Positions 27,474-34,493 of a stretch of DNA of 64,000 nucleotides are shown here, one piece after another. The stretch comes from Hyphobacterium sp. CCMP332 (lineage in GTDB: Bacteria; Pseudomonadota; Alphaproteobacteria; Caulobacterales; Maricaulaceae), in contig NZ_CP058669.1 in the NCBI RefSeq assembly GCF_014323565.1, forward strand, positions 1,391,501 to 1,455,500, read 5' to 3'. The first letter of the stretch is position 1; each line of letters starts with the position of its first letter. Below the pieces are notes generated by a model that saw only the letters and a list, made by a program, of their open reading frames with translations, was not told where the DNA came from and searched no databases. A program made the translations under genes and the position numbers.

Positions 27474-28465
27474 GCGGTCGCCAATGCAGGCGATGTGGCA
27501 GAAAGCGCGGCCATCACAACATCAAGGCCCGCCCCGTCCTTCACGGCGTTCTCGGACAGTGTGCGCCGCCATTGACGTGCGCCGGGGCGGCCGTGAAACA
27601 GGCCGAGCATGTGACGCGTCATCGCGTGCAACCGCACGCCCTTTGCCAGCTGATTTTCGATATACGGCAGATAGGCCAGAACGGCTTCATCTGGCGCACT
27701 GAAGCGACGTTCGGCACCATAAATCAGCGGGTCGACACCGGACATCTCCCAGGGCGTATGATAGGCGGCCCTGCCCAGCATGATGCCGTCCAGATTTTGC
27801 TGTGCCTCGAGTCCCGATTGCAGCGTCTCCAGCCCGCCATTGAGAATGATTTCCATATCCCGAAAGGCGGTTTTCATTTGATAGACGAGCGCGTAATCAA
27901 GCGGCGGAACGCTCCGGTTTTCCTTCGGACTCAGCCCTTTGAGCCATGCCTTTCGGGCATGGATGATCGCCGTGAAGATACCGCGTGACCGGACAAGCTC
28001 CAGCAAGTCCGGCAACGCAGCAGCAGGGTCCTGATCGTCGACGCCGATCCGGCACTTAAGCGTCACCGGAACGCTGACCGCATCCTGCATCGCCGAAAGG
28101 CAATCCGCGACGAGCTCCGGCTCGCGCATCAGACAGGCACCAAATTTGCCCGATTGCACACGATCTGATGGACAGCCGACATTCAGGTTGATTTCGCAAT
28201 AACCCAGATCCGCACCAATCCGCGACGCCTGTGCGAGCTCGCCCGGATCGGATCCGCCAAGCTGAAGCGCCACCGGTTGCTCCGCCGCGTCAAAGCCGAT
28301 CAGACGATCAACATCACCATGCGTTACCGCAGCGCTGGTCGCCATTTCGGTATAAAGCAAGGCGTGACGTGTCAGGACGCGGTGGAAGGCCCGGCAATGC
28401 CGGTCGGTCCAGTCCATCATCGGTGCCACGCAAAAGCGGCGATCGGGTTTCGCAAACGTCGTCAT
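27470..28465 (-). CDS. dusA: tRNA-dihydrouridine(20/20a) synthase DusA
   Basis: The protein has 331 residues. The flavin-dependent TIM barrel starts with FCVAPMMDWTDRHCR (about 12-26). The catalytic cysteine is in NLNVGCPSDRVQSGKFGACLM, and the DusA-type NRSVPPLDY segment is present. It reduces uridine 20/20a in tRNA. The ATG at 28465 has GGGAG at good spacing; the longer frame from 28501 does not. It is the first gene of a pair with the TauE exporter. Confidence 0.94.
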   Translation of the reverse strand: MTTFAKPDRRFCVAPMMDWTDRHCRAFHRVLTRHALLYTEMATSAAVTHGDVDRLIGFDAAEQPVALQLGGSDPGELAQASRIGADLGYCEINLNVGCPSDRVQSGKFGACLMREPELVADCLSAMQDAVSVPVTLKCRIGVDDQDPAAALPDLLELVRSRGIFTAIIHARKAWLKGLSPKENRSVPPLDYALVYQMKTAFRDMEIILNGGLETLQSGLEAQQNLDGIMLGRAAYHTPWEMSGVDPLIYGAERRFSAPDEAVLAYLPYIENQLAKGVRLHAMTRHMLGLFHGRPGARQWRRTLSENAVKDGAGLDVVMAALSATSPALATA

Positions 28466-28515
28466 GGCCGCTCCCATAGCGCGCGCGAACAAAATCAACA
28501 AACCGAACAGACGGC

Positions 28516-28530
28516 TTAACGCTGTTCTAA
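28516..28530. promoter_or_regulatory. Candidate CtrA box upstream of the 28575 gene
   Basis: TTAACGCTGTTCTAA is TTAA-N7-CTAA, one base off the CtrA consensus TTAA-N7-TTAA, 44 bases before the ATG of the next gene. A second copy with the same one-base difference lies at 29120-29134. Confidence 0.4.
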
Positions 28531-28574
28531 GGCCATTTTGCTAGCTTTTCGCCGAGTGACCGGAGCAGACCGCC

Positions 28575-29123
28575 ATGGCAAAAGCCCATTTTCACAAGCA
28601 CCAGCGCGTTTTTGTACGCCCCGTCGGCACGTGGGCCCTGATCGAGCAGGTCAAGCCGCATTGGGTCAAAGGCATGGATGAACCGGTCAGAATTTCCTAT
28701 GATTGCGGTCTGGGCCGTGACTTCACTACGGATGAATTGTCGGAGGAAGAGCGCGACGAGCAGGACACCGGCCGCTGGCGCCTGATGCGCGCCAAAAACA
28801 AATGGCAATCTCCTGATGAATGCGCTCACCATCCTTTTCCAGGCACATTCCCAATTATCGTTACCGATGAACAGGATTGGGGAGGCTGGCGAGTACCCGG
28901 CGCGGAATATGACCGCGATCCGCAGCTCATCGAATTTCAGGCCCGTATCATCACAGCTGCGCCGACCTTGATGAAGCTCGCGGAAAAACTCGCCGAACAA
29001 GCCGAGAAGCCGGACGAATTGCCGGACGATCTCAGAGAGATTGTGGAGGTGGCGCGCACCACGCTCAAACGCATCAAATCGCGGCCATCTGAGTCAGCCC
29101 CTTCCGGCGCGCGCGCTGCTTAA
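28575..29123 (+). CDS. Conserved hypothetical cytosolic protein upstream of the PleC locus
   Basis: The protein has 182 residues and no signal peptide or membrane helix. The first 110 residues are mixed alpha/beta with FHKHQRVFVRPVGTW at the start and an unusually high number of Trp residues. Residues about 130-160 are acidic and helical (LAEKLAEQAEKPDELPDDL), followed by a basic tail. I recall homologues only from alphaproteobacteria, without experimental role. It is followed after 56 bases by the receiver protein and PleC on the same strand, and both gaps carry a candidate CtrA box, so a cell-cycle connection is possible but inferred. Confidence 0.7.
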   Translation: MAKAHFHKHQRVFVRPVGTWALIEQVKPHWVKGMDEPVRISYDCGLGRDFTTDELSEEERDEQDTGRWRLMRAKNKWQSPDECAHHPFPGTFPIIVTDEQDWGGWRVPGAEYDRDPQLIEFQARIITAAPTLMKLAEKLAEQAEKPDELPDDLREIVEVARTTLKRIKSRPSESAPSGARAA

Positions 29124-29134
29124 CGTCGGCCTAA
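29120..29134. promoter_or_regulatory. Candidate CtrA box upstream of the receiver gene
   Basis: TTAACGTCGGCCTAA, again TTAA-N7-CTAA, overlaps the preceding stop codon and lies 45 bases before the receiver-protein ATG at 29180. Confidence 0.4.
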
Positions 29135-29179
29135 CCGTTTTGTGCTAATTTGCCGCTTCAATTAATCACGGTTGAGCCG

Positions 29180-29689
29180 ATGGCTGCAGATCTGAACAAG
29201 CTTTCCTTCCTGATTGTCGATGACAATGCGCATATGCTGAAGATCGTTCGCACTTTGCTGAATGGTTTCGGCGTTACAAAGGTCTATGAAGCGTGCGCGG
29301 GGCAGGAAGCGCTGGAAGTTTTGCGAAACGAGAAAATCGATATCGCGATTCTCGATTTCCAGATGGACGGCATGGACGGCTTGGAACTGATCAAATACAT
29401 GCGCGACGAAGATCGCAGGGAAAATCCCTTCATGCCGATTGTCATGCTCTCCGCCTATGCTGAGAAAACCAGAGTGCTGGCCGCGCGCGATGCCGGCGCC
29501 ACGGAATTTTGCGCCAAACCGATCACCGCCACCGACCTGTATCGCAAAATCGGAGCGGTTATTGACCGCGCCCGCCCCTTTGTCAGAACAAAAGTTTTCT
29601 TCGGTCCGGACCGTCGCCGGCATGACCCCGACAAGTATAAGGGACCGGAGCGCCGGTCTGATGACCCGGCGCAGCCCAATACCGGCTGA
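29180..29689 (+). CDS. Single-domain response regulator (CheY-like receiver with basic tail)
   Basis: The protein has 169 residues. The receiver acidic pair is Asp14/Asp15 (LIVDDN), the phosphoacceptor is Asp59 (AILDF) and the conserved lysine is in FCAKPI. The C-terminal 40 residues carry no DNA-binding or enzymatic domain and are basic, with FFGPDRRRHDPD and GPERR, a tail common to stand-alone receivers in alphaproteobacteria. It lies 56 bases before the PleC-type kinase on the same strand, so it is a natural candidate partner, although PleC's known targets are DivK and PleD. The start ATG at 29180 is chosen because the receiver fold begins just after it. Confidence 0.88.
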   Translation: MAADLNKLSFLIVDDNAHMLKIVRTLLNGFGVTKVYEACAGQEALEVLRNEKIDIAILDFQMDGMDGLELIKYMRDEDRRENPFMPIVMLSAYAEKTRVLAARDAGATEFCAKPITATDLYRKIGAVIDRARPFVRTKVFFGPDRRRHDPDKYKGPERRSDDPAQPNTG

Positions 29690-29745
29690 TTGGCTGCCAA
29701 AATGTTGGTCGACAGCCTGCCCATTGGGTCTCTAATCTGGGCAGA

Positions 29746-32325
29746 ATGATTCGCCGTGATTCAGCCCCGCCCGCAAGGGCCAGAAATGTTCGCCCGAAGA
29801 GGCGAGGGAAAGCTGCCAGCGAAAAAGCAAATTCATTCTCGGGTGAAGTCCGCGGCGTGGTCTGGATCGTGCTGTCCGTCATCCTGTTTACCGCCATGTT
29901 TGGCGGCGTCATCGGCTTCAAGCTTTATCAGGAAAGCGTCTCTGCAAGATCAGAGGCTCAGGAAAGCCATTCGCGCGAAGCGGTCTATCGCGCCGACGGG
30001 GCAGCGGCGGTCCTGCGTGAAACCCTGACGGCTGTCCGCGTCGCCATTTCAGATTCCGATGCCATCGCGGCGGAGCAGTTTCGCGCCATACTCGAACAGC
30101 GGCTGGATCCGGTCCGGTCTATCAGCGCGGTTCGGGAAGTGATCTATCTGGCGCCGGGTGAAAACATACCCGCCAACCTTCAATCGCTGGCCGGTGCGGC
30201 GCTTGCTTCGCCGTCCGGGGTTTCATCAGTGGTTTCAAATCTGGACGGGATTCCGGAAATTGCCGCCGCCATTCCCGTGCGCACCCGATCAGGTGAAGTC
30301 GGGGCCATTCTTGTTCGGCTGGATCCGGCGGCCTTGCTGCCGGTCGCTGACCCTTCGCATGTTGCGATCCTGTTGGGCGCTGATGGTCGCGCACTGGCCA
30401 TGCAGCCCCCCCGCTCTGACGGCCTCTTTGCTGAACCACTGTCGAGGCGCTTCGGTTTGAGCGATGGCAGAGTTCAGCAGATTGCCCGATCGGGCGAAGC
30501 GTTGACAGATATCCGGATCGGCGAGCGGGAAATGGTGCTGGCGGCGGCGGCCTTGCCCTATGAAGGCCTGACCATCGCCGTCATCGGCGTACCCAATATC
30601 AATCAGGGCGCATGGACGCGGACGCGTATTTTATACGGGCTTCTTTTTGTCGCGCCGGTCATTTTCGCCATCGGATTGTCGGCCGCACTTTCCACACAGA
30701 TGAATAGTCTCAAATCTGCCCGCCTGGCACTGGGCGATAGTGAAAAGCGGTTCCGCCTCGCCATCGAAGGGGCGCGCTGCGGCGTGTGGGACTGGGATCG
30801 AAATCGCGACACGGTCTATCTGACGGATTCCTTTGCGCGCATCGTCGGCCGGAATGAAGCCATGATGCTGTCCGGTTCGGAATTTCTGGCGCTCTTCAGT
30901 CAACATGACCGGCAACGGATTGCGGCGGCCATTCGCGGTTCCAGCAAGGCCGGGGATATTGATATCGAGGCCCAGGCCAGCGGCTTGCCGGTCTGGTTTC
31001 ACTTGCGCGGACGCCCCTGGGGCGAGATGCAGGACGGCCTGACGGACCGTCTCGTCGGTGTGGCGATCGATATCACGGAACGCAAGGGCGCTCAGGCGCG
31101 TGTGGCCGCCGCTGAAAACCGCCTGCGCGCCGCACTGGAATCCATGTCGGAATCCTTTGTTCTATGGGATCCACGACGGCGTCTCGTGATGTGGAATCGG
31201 AAATTCCGTGATTTCTTCGACTTCACCGAAAACGGGCTGAAGCCGGGAATGTCCTATGGAGATGTGGAAGCCGATGCCGGCCTGGCCATCCGGTCTGTGC
31301 AGGGCGGAGCGAATTCCGGTGAAGCCTACGAGATGGAATTGAAGGACGGTCGCTGGCTTCACTATTCCGAGCGAGCCACCAGCGATGGCGGCCTGGTCAG
31401 CGTCGGTGCCGATATCACCGATCTCAAAAATCAGGAACGCGCCCTCAAGGATTCCGAACAGCGTCTGCGCAACACTGTCGAAGATGTCCGCAAGAACCAG
31501 CAACGCATTGCCGAACTCGCAAACAAGTATGAGCAGGAAAAAATCCGCGCCGAGGAAGCCAATCGGTCGAAGAGCGAATTCCTGGCCAATATGAGCCACG
31601 AACTGCGCACACCGCTCAACGCCGTCAACGGTTTCTCGGAAATCATGTTGCGTGAAATGTTCGGTCCGCTCGGCGACAATCGCTATGTCGATTACGTGAA
31701 GGACATCCACACATCCGGGCAGCATCTGTTGTCGCTGATCAACGACATTCTGGATATGTCCAAGATCGAGGCCGGCAAGATGCAGCTCCAGAAAGAGCCC
31801 GTCAGCCTGTCGGACATCGTCGAGCAGAGCACCCGTCTGGTCAGGGCACGCGCCGACGAGAAATCCATCCGTCTGCTGACGGAATTGGACGACACGCTCC
31901 CGGACATGACAGCCGATCCCCGCGCCTTCAAGCAGGTCATCCTCAACCTGTTGTCCAATGCGGTGAAATTCACCCCCGAAGAAGGCCGCGTCACGATCCG
32001 CAGCTTCGAGTATGAGAGCCGGCTAGCCATACAGGTCGCCGATACCGGTATCGGCATTCCAAAAGAAGATTTGCCACGTCTTGGCCGGCCATTCGAGCAG
32101 ATAGAAAGTCAGCATTCCAAGAGCCATCAGGGCACGGGTCTGGGGCTCGCCCTCTCAAAATCTCTGGTCGAGATGCACGGCGGCGAAATGAAGATCGATA
32201 GCGAACTGGGCGAAGGCACGTCCGTCACGATCATCGTGCCATTCGATGGCGGAGAATCGGAAGACAGGCTGGCGTCCGATGAACAACCCCGGTCATTCAG
32301 CCAGGCCAAAATAAACGCCGCCTGA
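29746..32325 (+). CDS. pleC: PleC-type membrane sensor histidine kinase
   Basis: The protein has 859 residues. Layout: a basic head; TM1 at about 38-60; a periplasmic sensor region at about 61-290; TM2 at about 295-315; two PAS-like domains (about 330-445 and 450-570); a coiled coil; HisKA with phosphoacceptor His618 in NMSHELRTPLN; and an ATPase domain with DTGIGIPKED and GTGLGLALSK. The EIMLREMFGPLGDNRY stretch after the H-box is characteristic of the PleC/DivJ group. Caulobacter PleC is of similar length and acts on DivK and PleD at the flagellar pole. Proximity to glnE and the cyc genes, as I recall it for rhizobial pleC, supports the assignment. It is convergent with the anti-sigma cluster across a shared hairpin. 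Confidence 0.78.
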   Translation: MIRRDSAPPARARNVRPKRRGKAASEKANSFSGEVRGVVWIVLSVILFTAMFGGVIGFKLYQESVSARSEAQESHSREAVYRADGAAAVLRETLTAVRVAISDSDAIAAEQFRAILEQRLDPVRSISAVREVIYLAPGENIPANLQSLAGAALASPSGVSSVVSNLDGIPEIAAAIPVRTRSGEVGAILVRLDPAALLPVADPSHVAILLGADGRALAMQPPRSDGLFAEPLSRRFGLSDGRVQQIARSGEALTDIRIGEREMVLAAAALPYEGLTIAVIGVPNINQGAWTRTRILYGLLFVAPVIFAIGLSAALSTQMNSLKSARLALGDSEKRFRLAIEGARCGVWDWDRNRDTVYLTDSFARIVGRNEAMMLSGSEFLALFSQHDRQRIAAAIRGSSKAGDIDIEAQASGLPVWFHLRGRPWGEMQDGLTDRLVGVAIDITERKGAQARVAAAENRLRAALESMSESFVLWDPRRRLVMWNRKFRDFFDFTENGLKPGMSYGDVEADAGLAIRSVQGGANSGEAYEMELKDGRWLHYSERATSDGGLVSVGADITDLKNQERALKDSEQRLRNTVEDVRKNQQRIAELANKYEQEKIRAEEANRSKSEFLANMSHELRTPLNAVNGFSEIMLREMFGPLGDNRYVDYVKDIHTSGQHLLSLINDILDMSKIEAGKMQLQKEPVSLSDIVEQSTRLVRARADEKSIRLLTELDDTLPDMTADPRAFKQVILNLLSNAVKFTPEEGRVTIRSFEYESRLAIQVADTGIGIPKEDLPRLGRPFEQIESQHSKSHQGTGLGLALSKSLVEMHGGEMKIDSELGEGTSVTIIVPFDGGESEDRLASDEQPRSFSQAKINAA

Positions 32326-32340
32326 TCAGAAACGATCAGG
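32321..32340 (-). terminator. Hairpin between convergent pleC and the sigma-factor operon
   Basis: CCTGATC-AGAAAC-GATCAGG is a perfect seven-pair stem that spans both stop codons. On the minus strand it is followed by CGGCGTTTATTTT, a T-rich tail, so it best serves the minus-strand operon. Confidence 0.5.
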
Positions 32341-32862
32341 TGGGGGTCTGCGATCATCGCCGCGCGTTCCGCGTCGATGCGGCGGCGGGCCGCGTCGGCC
32401 AGCTTGCATCGCGCGCATTCTTTCCTCTGTCGGCAAATCGGCAATGACGTCCAGCACGACCGCTTCAAACGCACTTTCGATGGCGAAGCGTCGTTCACGC
32501 AAATCATTCAACGCGGCAGCCGCCGCCTCCGGATCATAGGGCGTTGCCGACAAAGCCCGTTCCGCCGCCAGCTGGGCGTCGCGGGCGTCGATCATCAGCC
32601 CGCGTATGGTTTCGCGTTCCGTCTCGAATCGGTCGCGGGCAATCTCCCGCTGTTCCTCCGGCAGGTTGCGCATGAAGGCCCGGATGTTGAAGCCCGGCCC
32701 GCTTTGCCGGACCTCGCCTTGTGGCGGCCTATGGCCATCATGTGGCCGGCCACTGTCAATGCGGGGGCCACCGACCACCTGATGCAGAACAAGCCCGGTC
32801 ATCACGCCGTTGGCGGTGAGCGAAATCAACAGAGCGACAATCCAGGGCAAGGCGCGGGTCAT
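32326..32862 (-). CDS. Periplasmic metal-sensor-like protein (Spy/CpxP/Metal_resist type)
   Basis: The protein has 178 residues. An N-terminal membrane anchor (about 5-30) is followed by a His/Pro/Gly-rich linker and a helical domain with FMRNLPEEQREIARDRFETE and DLRERRFAIESAFEAV. This helical hairpin pattern is that of the Metal_resist/Spy/CnrX class. The tail is rich in Arg, Pro and His (GPPPHRRG), a possible metal-binding tract. The gene overlaps the anti-sigma gene (ATGA) and closes the operon. A role as periplasmic sensor or buffer for the anti-sigma factor is inferred from order only. Confidence 0.72.
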   Translation of the reverse strand: MTRALPWIVALLISLTANGVMTGLVLHQVVGGPRIDSGRPHDGHRPPQGEVRQSGPGFNIRAFMRNLPEEQREIARDRFETERETIRGLMIDARDAQLAAERALSATPYDPEAAAAALNDLRERRFAIESAFEAVVLDVIADLPTEERMRAMQAGRRGPPPHRRGTRGDDRRPPPDRF

Positions 32863-33272
32863 GCGTCACTCCATTCCCATGCTGACCAGTCTTCCATCAG
32901 ACCATCGAAGGCATCGGCATATTCCAGAGACATCGTGTCGTCGTCCTGCGCCGGTACAAGCGTGCCGCCGGCAAATCCACCCATTAGACCGATCACCAGC
33001 GCGGCAGCCGCCGCGACTGCCGGGCGGCGCCAATCGGCATCGAAAGCCGGTTTGGGAAAAGACCGCAGGATACGGCGCTCCAGCAAATCGCTGGTTGTTA
33101 CCGGCATCTCCCCGGCCAGAATGGCATCCAGTTGCGCGGCCTCACGGAGACAGGCTGCGGCGGAAGGTTCAGCCTCAAGAAACGCCGCGGCTTCCGAGCG
33201 CACCTCTGCCGGCCAGCGCGATATACTATCGCCCCAGCTATCCGCCAGCGCTTCAAATCTCTTCATGTCCAT
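32859..33272 (-). CDS. Probable membrane anti-sigma factor
   Basis: The protein has 137 residues. The cytosolic part (about 1-80) is acidic and helical, and one transmembrane helix lies at about 87-108 (AVAAAAALVIGLMGG). A short acidic periplasmic tail rich in Asp and Trp follows (GLMEDWSAWEWSDA). This size and one-helix layout are typical of small anti-sigma factors encoded behind ECF sigma genes. The ATG at 33272 has GGAGG seven bases upstream; a GTG at 33275 overlapping the sigma stop is the alternative. The zinc-binding HxxxCxxC motif of ZAS anti-sigma factors is absent. Confidence 0.75.
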   Translation of the reverse strand: MDMKRFEALADSWGDSISRWPAEVRSEAAAFLEAEPSAAACLREAAQLDAILAGEMPVTTSDLLERRILRSFPKPAFDADWRRPAVAAAAALVIGLMGGFAGGTLVPAQDDDTMSLEYADAFDGLMEDWSAWEWSDA

Positions 33273-33898
33273 CACATCACCTCCGGCGTTGACCCTGTCC
33301 GACGGGACAGGCTGGACATCAACTCTTCTCGTTGTGGCATAAGTAATGCCTTTAAAGTTCGCCGTCCCCGCGCCAGCAGGGATTCAAGCGCATCGACGCT
33401 GATCTCCAGGCGCTCGGCGGCTTCGATATTGCTGAAATCCTGAAAATGGCAGAGCTCCAGCGCCAATCGTTGCCGCTCCGGCAGAGTCCCGATCGCGTCG
33501 GTCACACTCAATCCAGCCTGGCTCGCCACCAGGACATCGTCGGCAGCAATAGCGCCGTCCTGCATCTCCGGTGGCGTTTCCATTGTGGTCTCACGCTTTT
33601 TTCGTAACCGGTCCAGACACAGATTGGTCGCAATCCGGCACATCCAGCTCTCCAGTCTTGCCTGACCCGGCTGCCAGCTCCCGGCGGCCTTCCAGGCTCT
33701 CACAAATGTATCCTGCGCCAGATCCTCGGCTTCAATCGGGTCCCGCAACATTCTCCGCCCGATGGCCAGAACCGGCTTGAGAGACCTTTCCATCAATTCA
33801 CGACCAGCATCCCGATCGCCCGAAGCGATGCGGCGCATCAGCGCCGCATCTGCCTCGAAGTCAGGCTGTATTCGGCCGTGTGAGGGAAGTTCAGGCAT
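33272..33898 (-). CDS. ECF RNA polymerase sigma factor
   Basis: The protein has 208 residues. Region 2 contains AEDLAQDTFVRAWKAA (about 57-72) and the DNA-melting SWMCRIATNLCLDRLRKK. Region 4 has LPERQRLALELCHFQDFSNIEAAERL followed by the helix-turn-helix ISVDALESLLARGRRTL. The linker between them is about 50 residues. It directs transcription of an extracytoplasmic stress or metal regulon, presumably held by the following anti-sigma product. It is 45 bases downstream of the EF-hand gene on the same strand and may share its transcript. The stop overlaps the anti-sigma start region. Confidence 0.93.
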   Translation of the reverse strand: MPELPSHGRIQPDFEADAALMRRIASGDRDAGRELMERSLKPVLAIGRRMLRDPIEAEDLAQDTFVRAWKAAGSWQPGQARLESWMCRIATNLCLDRLRKKRETTMETPPEMQDGAIAADDVLVASQAGLSVTDAIGTLPERQRLALELCHFQDFSNIEAAERLEISVDALESLLARGRRTLKALLMPQREELMSSLSRRTGSTPEVM

Positions 33899-33943
33899 AA
33901 ATGCTCAGCAACCTTTCATCCCCTCAAAAGCCGGGAAGTTACA

Positions 33944-34492
33944 TCAGTCACGCCACCAGAAACGGCGATTTTCACGCCGATTGCTGGCCGATTCGACAGC
34001 GGCATCCAGCTCGTCCGGCGAGATTATGCTATCATTATTGGTGTCGAGACGTTCAAAAATGCGGCTCTCGCCCCCCATGAATTCATCACGCGATATCTGG
34101 CCATCGCCATTTGCATCGCGGCCTTCATTTCCACCCGGACCGCGTCGGCCATGATGTCGTCCGCGTTGACGGTCTTCGCTTGCACCTTCGGCTTCGTGGA
34201 TCGCCATCAAGCGTTGGTGCATTGGCGAGCGATCGGCCGCCGACAGGACACCATCGCCATTGCGGTCCATCCAGTCGAACATTTCACCCTGCAAAGCGCG
34301 AACTTCGGCCAGAGTGATATTGTTGTCCTGATTGGCATCGGATGCGCGGAGCATCATCATGACATGTCGGGGACCATGGTCACCACGGCCGCCATGTTCG
34401 CCGCGGCCACCCGGGCCGCGATGCTGCGCGTCTGCGGCAGCAGCGAATACAAGTGTTCCGGCCAAGCCGGCAAGAATAAGGAAGGATTTCAT
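33944..34492 (-). CDS. Secreted EF-hand calcium-binding protein with four EF loops
   Basis: The protein has 182 residues. The signal peptide ends at ADAQ (about residue 23), followed by a Gly/His/Arg-rich stretch. Four calcium loops are visible, all with Asp at positions 1 and 5: DANQDNNITLAE (52-63), DRNGDGVLSAAD (76-87), DANGDGQISRDE (126-137) and DTNNDSIISPDE (150-161). Loop 2 ends in Asp instead of Glu. The likely location is the periplasm or outside. The ATG at 34492 has GGAG at ideal spacing and lies a single base after the glnE stop, so the pair is almost certainly co-transcribed. The His/Gly-rich linkers could also bind metal. Confidence 0.9.
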   Translation of the reverse strand: MKSFLILAGLAGTLVFAAAADAQHRGPGGRGEHGGRGDHGPRHVMMMLRASDANQDNNITLAEVRALQGEMFDWMDRNGDGVLSAADRSPMHQRLMAIHEAEGASEDRQRGRHHGRRGPGGNEGRDANGDGQISRDEFMGGESRIFERLDTNNDSIISPDELDAAVESASNRRENRRFWWRD

Positions 34493-34493
34493 T

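Noticed and set aside
33938-33943. TGTAAC on the minus strand 40 bases before the ECF sigma start, as an autoregulated -35 box
   Set aside because: It resembles an ECF -35 element but I cannot see a matching -10 box at 16-17 bases, and one hexamer alone is weak evidence.
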